42,934 nt of DNA, taken from contig JAJYRH010000020.1 of assembly GCA_021794205.1 (NCBI GenBank), positions 1 through 42,934 on the forward strand. Reading direction: 5' to 3'. The number at the start of each line of letters is the position of its first letter. Position 1 is the first letter of the stretch. The notes beneath the pieces were generated by a model. The model was not told the origin of the DNA. It saw nothing but the letters and a program-made list of their open reading frames with translations, and did no database searches. Below, one piece after another: positions 16,009-24,850 of the stretch. The DNA is from a bacterium. Its GTDB lineage: Bacteria; Vulcanimicrobiota; Vulcanimicrobiia; Vulcanimicrobiales; Vulcanimicrobiaceae. A program made the translations under genes and the position numbers.

Positions 16009-16722
16009 ATGAATCGACGCGGCGCTCCCGAGGTCGATCTCGGCATCTACCTCCGCGGCCTCGGGCTCCTGTTGCGTCACCCGGCGACGATCGTCGTCCC
16101 GCTCTTGGCGGCACTCGTCAGCGTTTTGCTCGCGCAAGTAGGGCAACTCTTTACCGATCCGTTCGGGAGCGCCGGCGGCGGGATCATCAGTTTCGCGCAG
16201 CAACTCGCATTCGGTTTCGCCTTCGGTGTTGCGACGCTCTACGCCAACGATCTCCAACGCGGCTATAAGACGAGCTTCGATAGCGTCTGGAGCGAGGCGC
16301 TTGGGAAGGCGGGCGCAATCCTGATGGCCACCATCGGATTCGTCTTCGTCATTTCGGTCGCCGCGACGGTAGGCTCGCTCTTCGGGGCGATCGGGGTCTA
16401 CGGGCTGCAGCTCGTAGCGGCGTTTTTTCTCATCTACACCATCCCGGCCGGAGCGATCTCCGGCCTCTCCGGCCCGTTGGCGATCAGCGCCTCGATTCAC
16501 GCGGTCCGCGAACACCCGGCCCGCGCGATCGTCCTGGCGATCGTTTTCGTCTTGCTGTGGGGCGTCTTGCCGCAGCTCGTCATCTATCGCATGCTGACGC
16601 TGACGGCAAACCCGTTGCTCTTTCAAATCGTTCCGGCGGTCGTCCAAGCGATTGCCTTTGCCTATCTCGCCTTCCCGTTCGCAAAAAATTACGACGACGT
16701 CGCGCCGCGAGGCTTTCGCTAA
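16009..16722 (+). CDS. Polytopic membrane protein of unknown function
   Basis: 237 residues with about five or six hydrophobic segments: around residues 21-40, 60-75, 101-120, 126-150, 179-200 and 208-222. A short charged N-terminus precedes the first. The general pattern resembles uncharacterised bacterial integral membrane proteins of the 'YIP1/glycerophosphoryl diester phosphodiesterase membrane domain' kind, but I cannot assign a family. The ATG at 16009 follows mtnP by 13 bases, so the two are probably cotranscribed. The 3' end overlaps the stop of holB on the other strand by four bases. Confidence 0.75.
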   Translation: MNRRGAPEVDLGIYLRGLGLLLRHPATIVVPLLAALVSVLLAQVGQLFTDPFGSAGGGIISFAQQLAFGFAFGVATLYANDLQRGYKTSFDSVWSEALGKAGAILMATIGFVFVISVAATVGSLFGAIGVYGLQLVAAFFLIYTIPAGAISGLSGPLAISASIHAVREHPARAIVLAIVFVLLWGVLPQLVIYRMLTLTANPLLFQIVPAVVQAIAFAYLAFPFAKNYDDVAPRGFR

Positions 16723-17708
16723 GGCCGCTCCGCACCGGGCACGGCGATGCCCGTGATGGCCATTCGGACGAGATCGGCGACCATCGTCGGGCTGACGTTC
16801 GTACGAGCCAAGCGTTGCGCATCGTCGATCTTTTCGAACGCCTTGAGCCCGCGCTCTAAGTCGACGCGCAGCTCCGGTCGCTCTCCGAGATACGCGGCCG
16901 CTATCGCGTCTTTCAGACGCGCCTTGATCGCGAGTAGGCCTTCGTCCAGGCTCTCGCGCGTCGCCCAGCTCGCCGTCGGCGTGTTGCCGGCGACCGCATC
17001 GTCGAACCAACGCGCGATCGTCGCGTGAGGGGCATCCGCATCGCTATCGAGCAATTCGAGGGCTCGCGTTAGGCTGCCGCGCGCGCGGGAGAGAATGCGC
17101 TCGGCGGATTCGCGAGCGAAGCCGCGTCGTTCGAGGAGTTTCAGCATTTCATCGCGCGAGAGCGGAGCGACGCGCAATTGCGTCAGGCGCGAGCGAATCG
17201 TCCCGAGAATTGCGGCGGGGGTCGAACTCGTTAGTAAGAGGGTCACGCCGCCGGGCGGCTCTTCGAAAAACTTCAGCAGCGCATTCGCCGCTGCGGGCGA
17301 GGCAAACTCGACGTCGGCAAGCAGCAATACGCGCCGCCCCCCGGAGTACGATTGCATAGCCAACTGTCGAATGAGATCGCGAGACGTCGTGTCTCCGGTC
17401 GTCGCGAATCCCGCGCCTGCAGTTTCGCCGATCTTCAGCGCACCGAGATGCTCGATAAAATCGGGATGCGCGCTCTGCCCTTCGTGTCCGAAGAGCGCGC
17501 ACGAGCGGCAGGTTCCGCAGGCGCCGAACGCACGCTCGCCGTTCCCTTCGCAGAGCAACGACTGCGCGAGGTAACGCGCGAAACTTTTTTTCCCGGTGCC
17601 GCTCGGACCGACGAAAAGATATCCGTGAGCGATCTCCGTCTTCCGACTCCGCGAAAAAAATGCGCGTGCCGCATCGGCGCCGATCGAGGGGTCGTAGCGA
17701 TCATCCAC
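16719..17708 (-). CDS. holB: DNA polymerase III subunit delta' (clamp loader)
   Basis: About 329 residues. Delta' is a AAA+ clamp-loader subunit that helps place the sliding clamp on primed DNA. It has the P-loop GPSGTGKKS, a cysteine-rich zinc module (ACGTCRSC and a preceding Cys in LLCEGN), an ALLKFFEEPP sensor segment and the TIRSRLTQLR arginine-finger region (SRC in most species). The GTG at 17708 overlaps the tmk stop by eight bases; an in-frame GTG at 17720 is also possible. The tmk-holB pairing is common in bacteria and supports both calls. Confidence 0.9.
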   Translation of the reverse strand: MDDRYDPSIGADAARAFFSRSRKTEIAHGYLFVGPSGTGKKSFARYLAQSLLCEGNGERAFGACGTCRSCALFGHEGQSAHPDFIEHLGALKIGETAGAGFATTGDTTSRDLIRQLAMQSYSGGRRVLLLADVEFASPAAANALLKFFEEPPGGVTLLLTSSTPAAILGTIRSRLTQLRVAPLSRDEMLKLLERRGFARESAERILSRARGSLTRALELLDSDADAPHATIARWFDDAVAGNTPTASWATRESLDEGLLAIKARLKDAIAAAYLGERPELRVDLERGLKAFEKIDDAQRLARTNVSPTMVADLVRMAITGIAVPGAERP

Positions 17709-18315
17709 GGGATTCCACACTTTCGATTGCGGCGAGCGTCGCAGCAACGAGATTCTCCCGCGTGTCGGAGGCATCGAGAACGACATGCCGTGCGCTCCCG
17801 CGCGCGAGGGCGAGGAAGCCCTCGCGCACGCGTTGGTGAAATCCGTGCCGTTCGATCTCGAGGCGATCGGGAGCGCTCCCCCGCGCATCGAGACGGTGGC
17901 GCGAGAGCGTTGGGTCGCAATCGAGCACGATCGTGAGATCGACCTCGAGCCCTCCGACGGCGAGATCGCAGAGGGCGCGCAACACGGAGAGGTCGAGCCC
18001 GCGGCCGTACCCTTGGTACGCGAGCGTCGAATCGACGAAGCGGTCGCAGATCACCGTCTCCCCGCGCTCCAATGCCGGGCGAACGAGGGCGGCAACGTGC
18101 TGCGCTCTCGCCGCGTTGACGAGCATCGCCTCGGCGACCGGAACCACCTCCAACTCGGTGGAGAGGAAGATCGAGCGAATCGCATCGCCGAGGGGGCTGC
18201 CGCCGGGCTCCCGCGTGGTGGTGACCCGCCTTCCGCGTGCGCGCAAGGCCTCGGCAAGCCCCGCTTGCAGGGTGCTCTTACCGCTACCTTCAATTCCTTC
18301 AATGACCGCAAACAT
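17701..18315 (-). CDS. tmk: Thymidylate kinase
   Basis: 204 residues, the usual length. It phosphorylates dTMP to dTDP in dTTP synthesis. Diagnostic features are the P-loop IEGIEGSGKST (residues 5-15), TREPGGSPLGDAIR (the DR/EPGGT motif), CDRFVDSTLAYQGYGRGLD (the DRY-like and substrate segments) and the LID region near SRHRLDARG. The ATG at 18315 gives the expected N-terminus; the frame is open upstream but that sequence is not family-like. The gene is divergent from the PilZ gene across 32 bases and coupled to holB by an eight-base overlap. Confidence 0.96.
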   Translation of the reverse strand: MFAVIEGIEGSGKSTLQAGLAEALRARGRRVTTTREPGGSPLGDAIRSIFLSTELEVVPVAEAMLVNAARAQHVAALVRPALERGETVICDRFVDSTLAYQGYGRGLDLSVLRALCDLAVGGLEVDLTIVLDCDPTLSRHRLDARGSAPDRLEIERHGFHQRVREGFLALARGSARHVVLDASDTRENLVAATLAAIESVESRG

Positions 18316-18347
18316 ACCGGGGCGGTCTTTCGACGGGAGGTCAACCC

Positions 18348-19034
18348 ATGTCCCTCGGTAACTCGATTTTCTCGGATGTGATCGAGTGGGTTCTCGGACG
18401 CACGGGCGACCGCCGGCAGTATCAACGCCGTGCGGGGGCTTTTCATGTATGGTGGCTCCCCGATGCAAGCAAACCGAACGACCTCCGGCAGGGCATCGGC
18501 ATGGAGATCTCCGCAAACGGACTCGTCTTCATCATTCGTGAAAAGATCCTCGCGAAGGAATTCAATCTGATCGTTCGATTGCGCGAACAACGTTTACCGA
18601 TTCGTTGCAAAACGATCCGCGTCGATACCGTCCAACATAAGAACGAGAGCTGGAATCGCTATTCCTGCGAGTTCTCGGGGATCGCCGCCGACCATTGGGA
18701 CGCCGTGGTCCGCTACGTCACCGACACGCCCGAACCCGTCGACCGACGCACGCCGGAGAACCCCGGTGCGGCGCAAGCCGACGATGCGTACCGTCTCCTG
18801 CCGGTGGCGATTCAGAATAAAATCGTCGCCGCGTTGGTCGCAGCAAGAAAGCTTGACGAACCAAAGCCGGGGCAGACACCGCTGATTAAGATTTTCTATG
18901 GTGGGCTCGTGAACTCAGGTGGGAAGAAAGCGCACCGCTTCAACGTTCACAGTCGGGTACAGGCGAAAGAGGAAATGTTGGCGTACGACACGCGCTTCCT
19001 CGTCACCGAAGAGGGCGAGGTCAAGCAGGTGTAG
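18348..19034 (+). CDS. PilZ-domain protein (putative c-di-GMP receptor)
   Basis: 228 residues. The N-terminal part carries a PilZ signature: RRQYQRR at about residues 22-28 (RxxxR) and, some 28 residues on, GIGMEISANGLVF (D/NxSxxG-like). Together these bind cyclic di-GMP in characterised members. The C-terminal half (from about residue 140) is not recognised; its KIFYGGLVNSGGKKAHRFNVH segment has no family I can name. The ATG at 18348 is well supported by GGGAGG seven bases upstream. It converges on the R3H ATPase gene, with a hairpin repeat between the two stops. No cyclase or phosphodiesterase genes are seen in the window. Confidence 0.75.
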   Translation: MSLGNSIFSDVIEWVLGRTGDRRQYQRRAGAFHVWWLPDASKPNDLRQGIGMEISANGLVFIIREKILAKEFNLIVRLREQRLPIRCKTIRVDTVQHKNESWNRYSCEFSGIAADHWDAVVRYVTDTPEPVDRRTPENPGAAQADDAYRLLPVAIQNKIVAALVAARKLDEPKPGQTPLIKIFYGGLVNSGGKKAHRFNVHSRVQAKEEMLAYDTRFLVTEEGEVKQV

Positions 19035-19037
19035 TCG

Positions 19038-19078
19038 CCCCTCGATACGGCGCTTGCAGCGCCTACTCGGGGTGACAA
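19038..19078 (+). repeat. Dispersed hairpin repeat (same family as the 42.1 kb array)
   Basis: A CCTCGATACG box, a perfect hairpin GGCGCT-TGC-AGCGCC (19049-19063), then a CTACTCGGGGTGACA box. The same two boxes flank different stems in the array at 42128-42272. A second, 5'-truncated copy with the same CGCT-TGC-AGCG stem follows at about 19083-19104 and supplies the TAG stop of the R3H ATPase gene. The site lies between convergent genes and could also act in transcript 3'-end formation. Confidence 0.75.
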
Positions 19079-19094
19079 CGAACGCTTGCAGCGC

Positions 19095-20651
19095 CTACTC
19101 GCCACCCCGATAGATACGAACGCGTCGGTTCGGTTCGAGTCCCGTCGAACGCGAGTGCAACCGATGTTTCTCGGCCATCTGATGCTGCATCCGCCGGACG
19201 TATGAAGTCTGCGGTGAGAGTTCGATCGCCTGACTCGTCAGCATCACCTGATAGATCGCCTCCTCGGCTTCGCGCATCGCGATCTCCTCGTGATCGATCG
19301 AACCGAGGCGAAAGACGTCGCGCAGCGCGAGCTGAATTTGCGTCGTCGTGTTCGTCTTAATGGCGTAGATCGGCACGTTCTCCGCGGCGATCTGTTTGAG
19401 TTTCGGTTGCCCCTTCCGTTCCAACGACTTCAGTGCGAAGACGACATCGGCATCGTCCCAGGTCCGCGCGATCGAAGCACCGAGGCGGAGATTATGAATC
19501 GCGCGTTCGATCTTGCTTCGCGAGACACCGTAGGGGAATATCGAGAGCGGACGCTGCCCTTCTTCTCGTTCCAACGCCACGCCTTCGATGCTCTCGACGA
19601 CGAGCGGCATCGACTCCGGCTCCGCTTCCTGCAGAATCGCCACCTCACCCGAGGCGCCGCGTTGCCGAATCTCGGGCTGCGGTTGATAGCCGCGCAGAGT
19701 CGCGTCCACGACGTCGGCGACGCTCTTGTGAATCGCGAGCCGGTCGCGATCGTGAATTTCGACGAGGATATCGAAGGTCGGCGGCTGCTTGCGTTCGAGG
19801 ACGGTCTTCCGCGTACCGCGGCGGCGCGCTTCTTCGTCGGAGAGCGTTACCGCACTGATTCCGCCGAGCAGATCCGAGAGCGTCGGATTCATCAGCAGGT
19901 TTTCGAGCGTTTGGCCGTGCGCCGTCGCGATCAGCGTGACCCCGCGTTCGGCGATCGTGCGCGCTGCGGCGGCCTCGGCCTCGGTCCCGATCTCGTCGAT
20001 GACGACGACCTCGGGCATGTGGTTTTCCACCGCCTCGATCATCACCGCGTGCTGGAGCGCGGGGTCGGGAACCTGCATGCGGCGAGCGGTGCCTATGCCG
20101 GGGTGCGGGATATCGCTATCCCCGGCAATTTCGTTCGAGCTGTCGACGATAACGACGCGCTTGCGATCCGATGCGAGGACGCGCGCGCATTCGCGAAGCA
20201 TCGTGGTCTTGCCGACGCCGGGGCGCCCGAGCAGACAGATCGATTTGCCGCTGCGGAGCACGTCGAGAATGATATCGATCGTTCCGTAGACCGCGCGCCC
20301 GACGCGGCAGGTGAGCCCGACGATCTTTCCGGTGCGATTGCGAATCGCGCTGATCCGGTGCAACGTCTGTTCGATACCCGCCCGATTGTCGGCGCCGAAA
20401 CCGGAGATTCGCGAGCAGACGTGCGCGATATCCTCCGGCGAGACCGGCGTCTCGGAGAGATAAACAAAGTCGCTCTCGAAGCGCGCCTCGGGGGCGCGGC
20501 CTAAGTCGAGAACGACTTCGATGATCGTTTCCAGGTGTGGGAGCCGCACGAGCGACTGCCTGATGGGGAGCGGGAAGATGTCGAGGAGTTGGGTCAGTTC
20601 CCAGTTTGGGGAAACGGATTCGGCTTTCAGCGCCAAGTGGCGAGCCCTCAC
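19095..20651 (-). CDS. SpoIIIAA/Ycf45-type AAA ATPase with C-terminal R3H domain
   Basis: 518 residues. The N-terminal segment WELTQLLDIFPLPIRQSL is typical of the family. A RecA/secretion-type ATPase core follows, with P-loop LGRPGVGKTT, VVIDEIGTEAEAAAA (Walker B) and the ATAHGQTLENLL segment. The C-terminal part ends in an R3H single-stranded nucleic-acid-binding module (RRMQHQMAEKHRLHSRS with EPNRRVRIY). Homologous ATPases occur in cyanobacteria and plastids (Ycf45) and as SpoIIIAA in spore formers. The cellular role outside sporulation is unknown. The start is uncertain: GTG at 20651 sits two bases after GGAGG, and a TTG at 20636 is in frame. Its last codons lie in the dispersed repeat. 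Confidence 0.88.
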   Translation of the reverse strand: MRARHLALKAESVSPNWELTQLLDIFPLPIRQSLVRLPHLETIIEVVLDLGRAPEARFESDFVYLSETPVSPEDIAHVCSRISGFGADNRAGIEQTLHRISAIRNRTGKIVGLTCRVGRAVYGTIDIILDVLRSGKSICLLGRPGVGKTTMLRECARVLASDRKRVVIVDSSNEIAGDSDIPHPGIGTARRMQVPDPALQHAVMIEAVENHMPEVVVIDEIGTEAEAAAARTIAERGVTLIATAHGQTLENLLMNPTLSDLLGGISAVTLSDEEARRRGTRKTVLERKQPPTFDILVEIHDRDRLAIHKSVADVVDATLRGYQPQPEIRQRGASGEVAILQEAEPESMPLVVESIEGVALEREEGQRPLSIFPYGVSRSKIERAIHNLRLGASIARTWDDADVVFALKSLERKGQPKLKQIAAENVPIYAIKTNTTTQIQLALRDVFRLGSIDHEEIAMREAEEAIYQVMLTSQAIELSPQTSYVRRMQHQMAEKHRLHSRSTGLEPNRRVRIYRGGE

Positions 20652-20694
20652 TTCCTCCAGAAGACGTTTTTTATCGGTTATCCACAGGTCATCC

Positions 20695-21669
20695 TCACCC
20701 CTGCCGCCCCACAGCTTTTGCCTCGCGCAGCATCACCGCCCACGCGACCATGCCCTCGGCGATGGCAAATTGCAGCCACATTCCCCCGCCGAACGCCAGA
20801 AAATTGCCGACCAGAGCGAGGAGAGGGGTGAGAGAGGCGAGGAGTTTGCCGATGCCGAGCGCGACGATCGCTATGCCGATCGAAACGAGCATGTAGAGAA
20901 CGTAGAGACCGGCGGTCTCCCAGAAGTAGCCGTCGGTGAGCTTCCACGAGGCACCGATGGGATTCGAACGATCGCCGAGCACGTAGGAAGGCTCGAGCAG
21001 TGCGATCTTGGTGCCTAGCCAGAGGATCGACGGCAGCATCGTTGCGAAGGCGACCGCGACGCCGAGCCCGACGACCGCGGGGCTTGCAGCAGAGCGTGCG
21101 GTGACGGCGCCAGCATGCGAGAGTGCGAGGAGCATCGTCGGGATGAGGACGATTACCATGGCGATCGCAATCGCGACCGCAGCTCCGACGAACGCGAGCA
21201 ACAACCAGCCTATGAGTGCCGCGGCCGTAGTCGGCGTCCAACGGAACTCGGCGATGCGCGCTCGCGCCGCTTCGCCTAAACTCAACAGCCGGATCGCGAA
21301 CGAAGCGACGAGTACCAGCAACATCGGCAGCGCGAGTTGCCCGTACAGATGCCCGATCTCCGCCGGCGTGCTCGGCGGCTTCGCCGTCGACGCGCTCAAC
21401 GGCAACATGTAGGCCATCGCCAGCATGTAGATCGTCGCGAGAATCACGAACCATAGCGGATGCTTCCGAAGGCGCGGCCATGCGAGCGCGAGCGAGCTCT
21501 CGATCAGGTTCCATGGGCGCGGGCGTTCTTGCTCGGAGCGAGGGATCGCCGACGGCGCCGGAGCGAGATCGATCTCGTCGTTCGGATCGCGGAAGTGCGG
21601 ATTTTCGGTACCGCAATTCGAGCAGCGTTCGCCGCTGACACCCGAACCGCATTGAGAGCAAAATGGCAT
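20695..21669 (-). CDS. Zinc-ribbon polytopic membrane protein
   Basis: 324 residues. It starts with a zinc ribbon, CSQCGSGVSGERCSNC (Cys4, Cys7, Cys16, Cys19), followed by a charged linker and about five or six membrane segments from residue 70 on. The transmembrane part resembles DUF-type 'glycerophosphoryl diester phosphodiesterase membrane domain' proteins in having a conserved polar segment (SNPIGASWKLTDGYFW) between helices; this assignment is tentative. The ATG start at 21669 has GGAGG seven bases upstream. It lies 43 bases upstream of the R3H ATPase gene and 19 bases downstream of the decarboxylase, all on the same strand. Function is unknown. Confidence 0.8.
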   Translation of the reverse strand: MPFCSQCGSGVSGERCSNCGTENPHFRDPNDEIDLAPAPSAIPRSEQERPRPWNLIESSLALAWPRLRKHPLWFVILATIYMLAMAYMLPLSASTAKPPSTPAEIGHLYGQLALPMLLVLVASFAIRLLSLGEAARARIAEFRWTPTTAAALIGWLLLAFVGAAVAIAIAMVIVLIPTMLLALSHAGAVTARSAASPAVVGLGVAVAFATMLPSILWLGTKIALLEPSYVLGDRSNPIGASWKLTDGYFWETAGLYVLYMLVSIGIAIVALGIGKLLASLTPLLALVGNFLAFGGGMWLQFAIAEGMVAWAVMLREAKAVGRQG

Positions 21670-21688
21670 CCCCGAACCTCCAACCGTT

Positions 21689-23170
21689 TTAGCGAACGAC
21701 GCGAATGAACTTTAACTCGTCGTCGTACGGACCTTGCATTTTCGTGCCGGCCCGTTTTTCCAACAAGAGGTATTCGATGATCTCGGTCGTCAACTCTTCT
21801 CCCGGCGAAATGACGGGAATTCCAGGAGGATAGGGAGTGATGACCTCGGCACAGATGCGCCCCTTGCTGTTCCGGAAGGGCACGAACTCCGTCTCGGCGA
21901 GAAACGCGTCGCGCGGCAGCATGCGCGTCGGCGGGATCGAGGGCAGCAGATAGCTCGAACTCTTCAGCCGACGCTCCAAAACCCCCGAGGGCGAGAAAAT
22001 ATCGAGCGGGCGATCCTCGCGCGCGAGCTCGCTGACGCCGTTTACCAGCGCGTCGGCGGCTTCTTGCGAGGTGCCGATCGTAAAGAGGGCGAGCATGTTG
22101 AAAAGGTCGGCGAGTTCGACTTGGACGTTGTAGCGCCGCCGCAAAATCTCTTCGGCTTCGTACCCCGTGTAACCGAGATCTTTCACCGTCACGGTAACCT
22201 TCGTCGGGTCGAGATCGAAGACTCCCGGACGCCCTTGCAATTCTTCGCCGAAACAATAGACGTTATTGATGTCGTTGAGCCGCGCGCGCGCGTCGTTCGC
22301 TATTTCGATGGTGCGCGAGAGCAACGCGCTCCCTTCCACCGCCATCTGTCGGCGCGCGACGTCGAGGGAGGCGACGAGCACCAGGTTCGGCGAGGTCGAG
22401 AGAAAGAGCTTGTAGACTGCTTTTAACCGATCGAGCCGAATACGATTCCCCTGCACGTGGAGCATCGCTGTCTGAGAGAGCGAGCCGAGCATTTTGTGCG
22501 TCGAATTGATGCACATATCGGCGCCCGCTTGCATTGCAGAGAGCGGTAACGCCGGATGAAAGTGGAAGTGCGGCCCCCACGCCTCGTCGACCAGCAGCGG
22601 TATGCCGCGCTCGTGCGCGACGGCGGCGATCCCCTCGAGATCGGCGGCGACGCCGTAGTAGGTGGGGCTGACGATATAGACCGCGCGCGTATCGGGGTGC
22701 GCGTCGAGCGTCGCGCGCACCGTTTCGGGCGTTACGGTATGATCCATGTGCAGCGTTTGGTCGACTTCGGGTTGCATCCAAATCGGCTGCGCGCCACTCA
22801 TGATGAGCCCGCCCATCGCGCTCTTATGCGCGTTGCGCGGGAGCGCAATTTTTTCGCCGGGATTGAGCGCGGCCATCATCATGCATTGGTTGCCGCTCGT
22901 GGAACCGTTGATGAGAAAGAACGACTGGTCGGCACCATACGCCTCGGCGGCGAGCTCTTGCGCCGCAACGAGTGCTTCGGTTGGCTGCAACAGATCGTCG
23001 AGGCCGCGAATCTGCGTGAGGTCGATCGCGAGGACGTTATCCCCGACGAATTCGCGAAACGCCGCATCCATGCCGAGCCCCTGTTTGTGCCCGGGCGTAT
23101 GAAACGGAATAACGCCGGCGTCGACGTAATCCATCAACACCTGAAAATATGGCGTTTGCTGTTGGTCCAT
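21689..23170 (-). CDS. Orn/Lys/Arg decarboxylase, PLP-dependent (SpeA/CadA-like short form)
   Basis: 493 residues, the length of the short Bacillus-type fold-I decarboxylases. It begins with IPFHTPGHKQG, the family N-terminal signature. The PLP site is built from the HKS segment at 115-117, Asp195 in LLVDEAWGPHFHF and the Schiff-base Lys226 in STHKMLGSLSQ. The C-terminal Orn/Lys/Arg domain follows from about residue 380. It decarboxylates a basic amino acid to a diamine or agmatine for polyamine synthesis. Substrate choice cannot be read from the sequence. mtnP elsewhere in the window would recycle the methylthioadenosine made by polyamine synthesis. The gene lies 24 bases downstream of bioB on the same strand. 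Confidence 0.93.
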   Translation of the reverse strand: MDQQQTPYFQVLMDYVDAGVIPFHTPGHKQGLGMDAAFREFVGDNVLAIDLTQIRGLDDLLQPTEALVAAQELAAEAYGADQSFFLINGSTSGNQCMMMAALNPGEKIALPRNAHKSAMGGLIMSGAQPIWMQPEVDQTLHMDHTVTPETVRATLDAHPDTRAVYIVSPTYYGVAADLEGIAAVAHERGIPLLVDEAWGPHFHFHPALPLSAMQAGADMCINSTHKMLGSLSQTAMLHVQGNRIRLDRLKAVYKLFLSTSPNLVLVASLDVARRQMAVEGSALLSRTIEIANDARARLNDINNVYCFGEELQGRPGVFDLDPTKVTVTVKDLGYTGYEAEEILRRRYNVQVELADLFNMLALFTIGTSQEAADALVNGVSELAREDRPLDIFSPSGVLERRLKSSSYLLPSIPPTRMLPRDAFLAETEFVPFRNSKGRICAEVITPYPPGIPVISPGEELTTEIIEYLLLEKRAGTKMQGPYDDELKFIRVVR

Positions 23171-23194
23171 CTTCGGTCTTTTGTCGACGCGCCG

Positions 23195-24178
23195 CTAGGC
23201 GAGAACTTCGAAGCCCAAGCGCTCGAGCATCGCGAAATCTTCCGCGTCGGCCCGCCCGCCGGTGGTGAGATAATCGCCGAGAACGATGCCGCTCGCTCCG
23301 CTACGCATGCCGAGATCTTGCAATCCCGCAAGCGTCACTTCGCGGCCGCCCGCAAAACGGATGAGCGAGGCCGGAAGTGCGAGGCGCGCCATTGCCACGA
23401 AGCGCAGCGCTTCGCTCGGTTCGAGCAACGAGAAGGATCCGAAGGGCGTGCCCGGGCGCGGGTTGAGAAAGTTGATCGGCACCTCTTCGGGGCGTAAATC
23501 CTGGAGCGTCATTAAAAAATCGATCCGATCTTCGAGCGTCTCGCCCATTCCGATAATCCCACCGCAGCAGAGCTCGAGCTGGTGAGCCTTTACCAAACGC
23601 GCCGTCCGCAAGCGTTCTTCGAAGGTGTGGGTGGTGCAGACTTTCGGAAAATACCGCTCCGAACTTTCGAGATTGTGATTGACCTTATCGACGCCGGCAG
23701 CCGCAAGCGCGGAGAGGTGCTCCTCAGTCAGAATTCCGAGCGAAACGGCGACGGTGAGCGGAAGCTCGGCCTTGATACGGCGCGTCGCTTCGCAGACGCG
23801 CTCGAGAATGCGTTTCGAGGGGCCGCGCACCGCGACGACGATGCAGAATTCGGTCGCTCCGCGGCGGTGCGCGTCGCGCGCAGCCGAGAGAAAACCTTCG
23901 ACATCGGAGAGCGGTTCCGGTTCGACGTCGGTTGCAAAACGCGCGCTCTGCGAGCAGAAATTACAATCCTCGGAGCAACCGCCGCGTTTTGCATTATAGA
24001 GCACTTCGACGGCGATGCCGTTACCGCAATACTCCGTACGCACGGCATCCGCGAGTTCGAGCAGCGCGGGAACCTCTTCGGCGGGAATCGCCGCAATTTC
24101 GCGCAGCAACTCTGCGTCGGCGGGGACTCGACCGTGAATGACGCGCTCGCGAGCGCGTTCGATTGCAGGGTGCGACAC
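23195..24178 (-). CDS. bioB: Biotin synthase
   Basis: 327 residues, normal length. This radical-SAM enzyme inserts sulfur into dethiobiotin, the last step of biotin synthesis. The radical-SAM motif is Cys68, Cys72 and Cys75 (CSEDCNFC). Further signatures are KVNHNLESSERYF, CCGGIIGMGE (with the auxiliary-cluster cysteine) and FLNPRPGTPF. The GTG start at 24178 has GAGAGG four bases upstream. It is the last gene of a bioA-bioF-bioD-bioB run, nine bases after bioD. Confidence 0.97.
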   Translation of the reverse strand: MSHPAIERARERVIHGRVPADAELLREIAAIPAEEVPALLELADAVRTEYCGNGIAVEVLYNAKRGGCSEDCNFCSQSARFATDVEPEPLSDVEGFLSAARDAHRRGATEFCIVVAVRGPSKRILERVCEATRRIKAELPLTVAVSLGILTEEHLSALAAAGVDKVNHNLESSERYFPKVCTTHTFEERLRTARLVKAHQLELCCGGIIGMGETLEDRIDFLMTLQDLRPEEVPINFLNPRPGTPFGSFSLLEPSEALRFVAMARLALPASLIRFAGGREVTLAGLQDLGMRSGASGIVLGDYLTTGGRADAEDFAMLERLGFEVLA

Positions 24179-24187
24179 GGATCCTCT

Positions 24188-24850
24188 CTACAAAAAAGGA
24201 GCGAGATGGGCTCGAAGCGCCTCCGCGTCGCGCTCGACGGCGCTCGCGCTCGGCGATCCATGAGGCAGAATGCCAAGAATCTTCGTCTTTCCCTGCAAGA
24301 CGCGCTCGACATCTACGAGGTAGCCGTCGCCGGGCGGGGCGTCGCAAGCCACCAAGATCGCACCGAGCACGGCGAGTTCGCGCCGCGCAGCGGCTTCGAG
24401 CGTCAGCAGCGCGTGGTTCATGCAGCCCAGCCGAAGCCCAACGACGAGGATGAGATGCAGCCGCGCGGCGACTGCGAGGTCGGCGAGCGTTTCCTCCGCG
24501 TTGAGCGGAACGAGCAAACCGCCGGCGCCCTCGACCACGAGGTCGCCCGCAATGCGGTCGACGGCGCGTGCAAGATCGGCGGCGCGCAACGCTGGAACGC
24601 CGGCCGCGAGCGAGGCGGAGAACGGGTCGGCGGGCAGCGCGAAGCGTTCGATCTCCTCCGCGGCAACGCCGGAGAGCATCGCGATCTCCGCCGCATCCCC
24701 CGGCGCGCCCGGCGGCAGCCCGGTCTGCACGGCCTTCAGCACCCGCGGCGAGCGCCCGAGCCCCGCGAGCGCGCGCGCGATCGTCGCCGTCGCGCGCGTC
24801 TTGCCGACGCCAGTATCGGTGCCGGTTACGAAGATGCGTAGCGCGCTCAT
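24188..24850 (-). CDS. bioD: Dethiobiotin synthetase
   Basis: 220 residues, normal length. It closes the ureido ring of dethiobiotin from 7,8-diaminopelargonate, CO2 and ATP. The P-loop GTDTGVGKT (residues 10-18), the KAVQTG substrate-binding motif, and VEGAGGLLVPL (the conserved EGxGGxxxP) are all present. The ATG at 24850 overlaps the bioF stop by four bases (ATGA), which suggests translational coupling. Confidence 0.96.
   Translation of the reverse strand: MSALRIFVTGTDTGVGKTRATATIARALAGLGRSPRVLKAVQTGLPPGAPGDAAEIAMLSGVAAEEIERFALPADPFSASLAAGVPALRAADLARAVDRIAGDLVVEGAGGLLVPLNAEETLADLAVAARLHLILVVGLRLGCMNHALLTLEAAARRELAVLGAILVACDAPPGDGYLVDVERVLQGKTKILGILPHGSPSASAVERDAEALRAHLAPFL

Noticed and set aside
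19290..20504. 404-codon plus-strand open frame
   Set aside because: Antisense shadow of the R3H ATPase gene.
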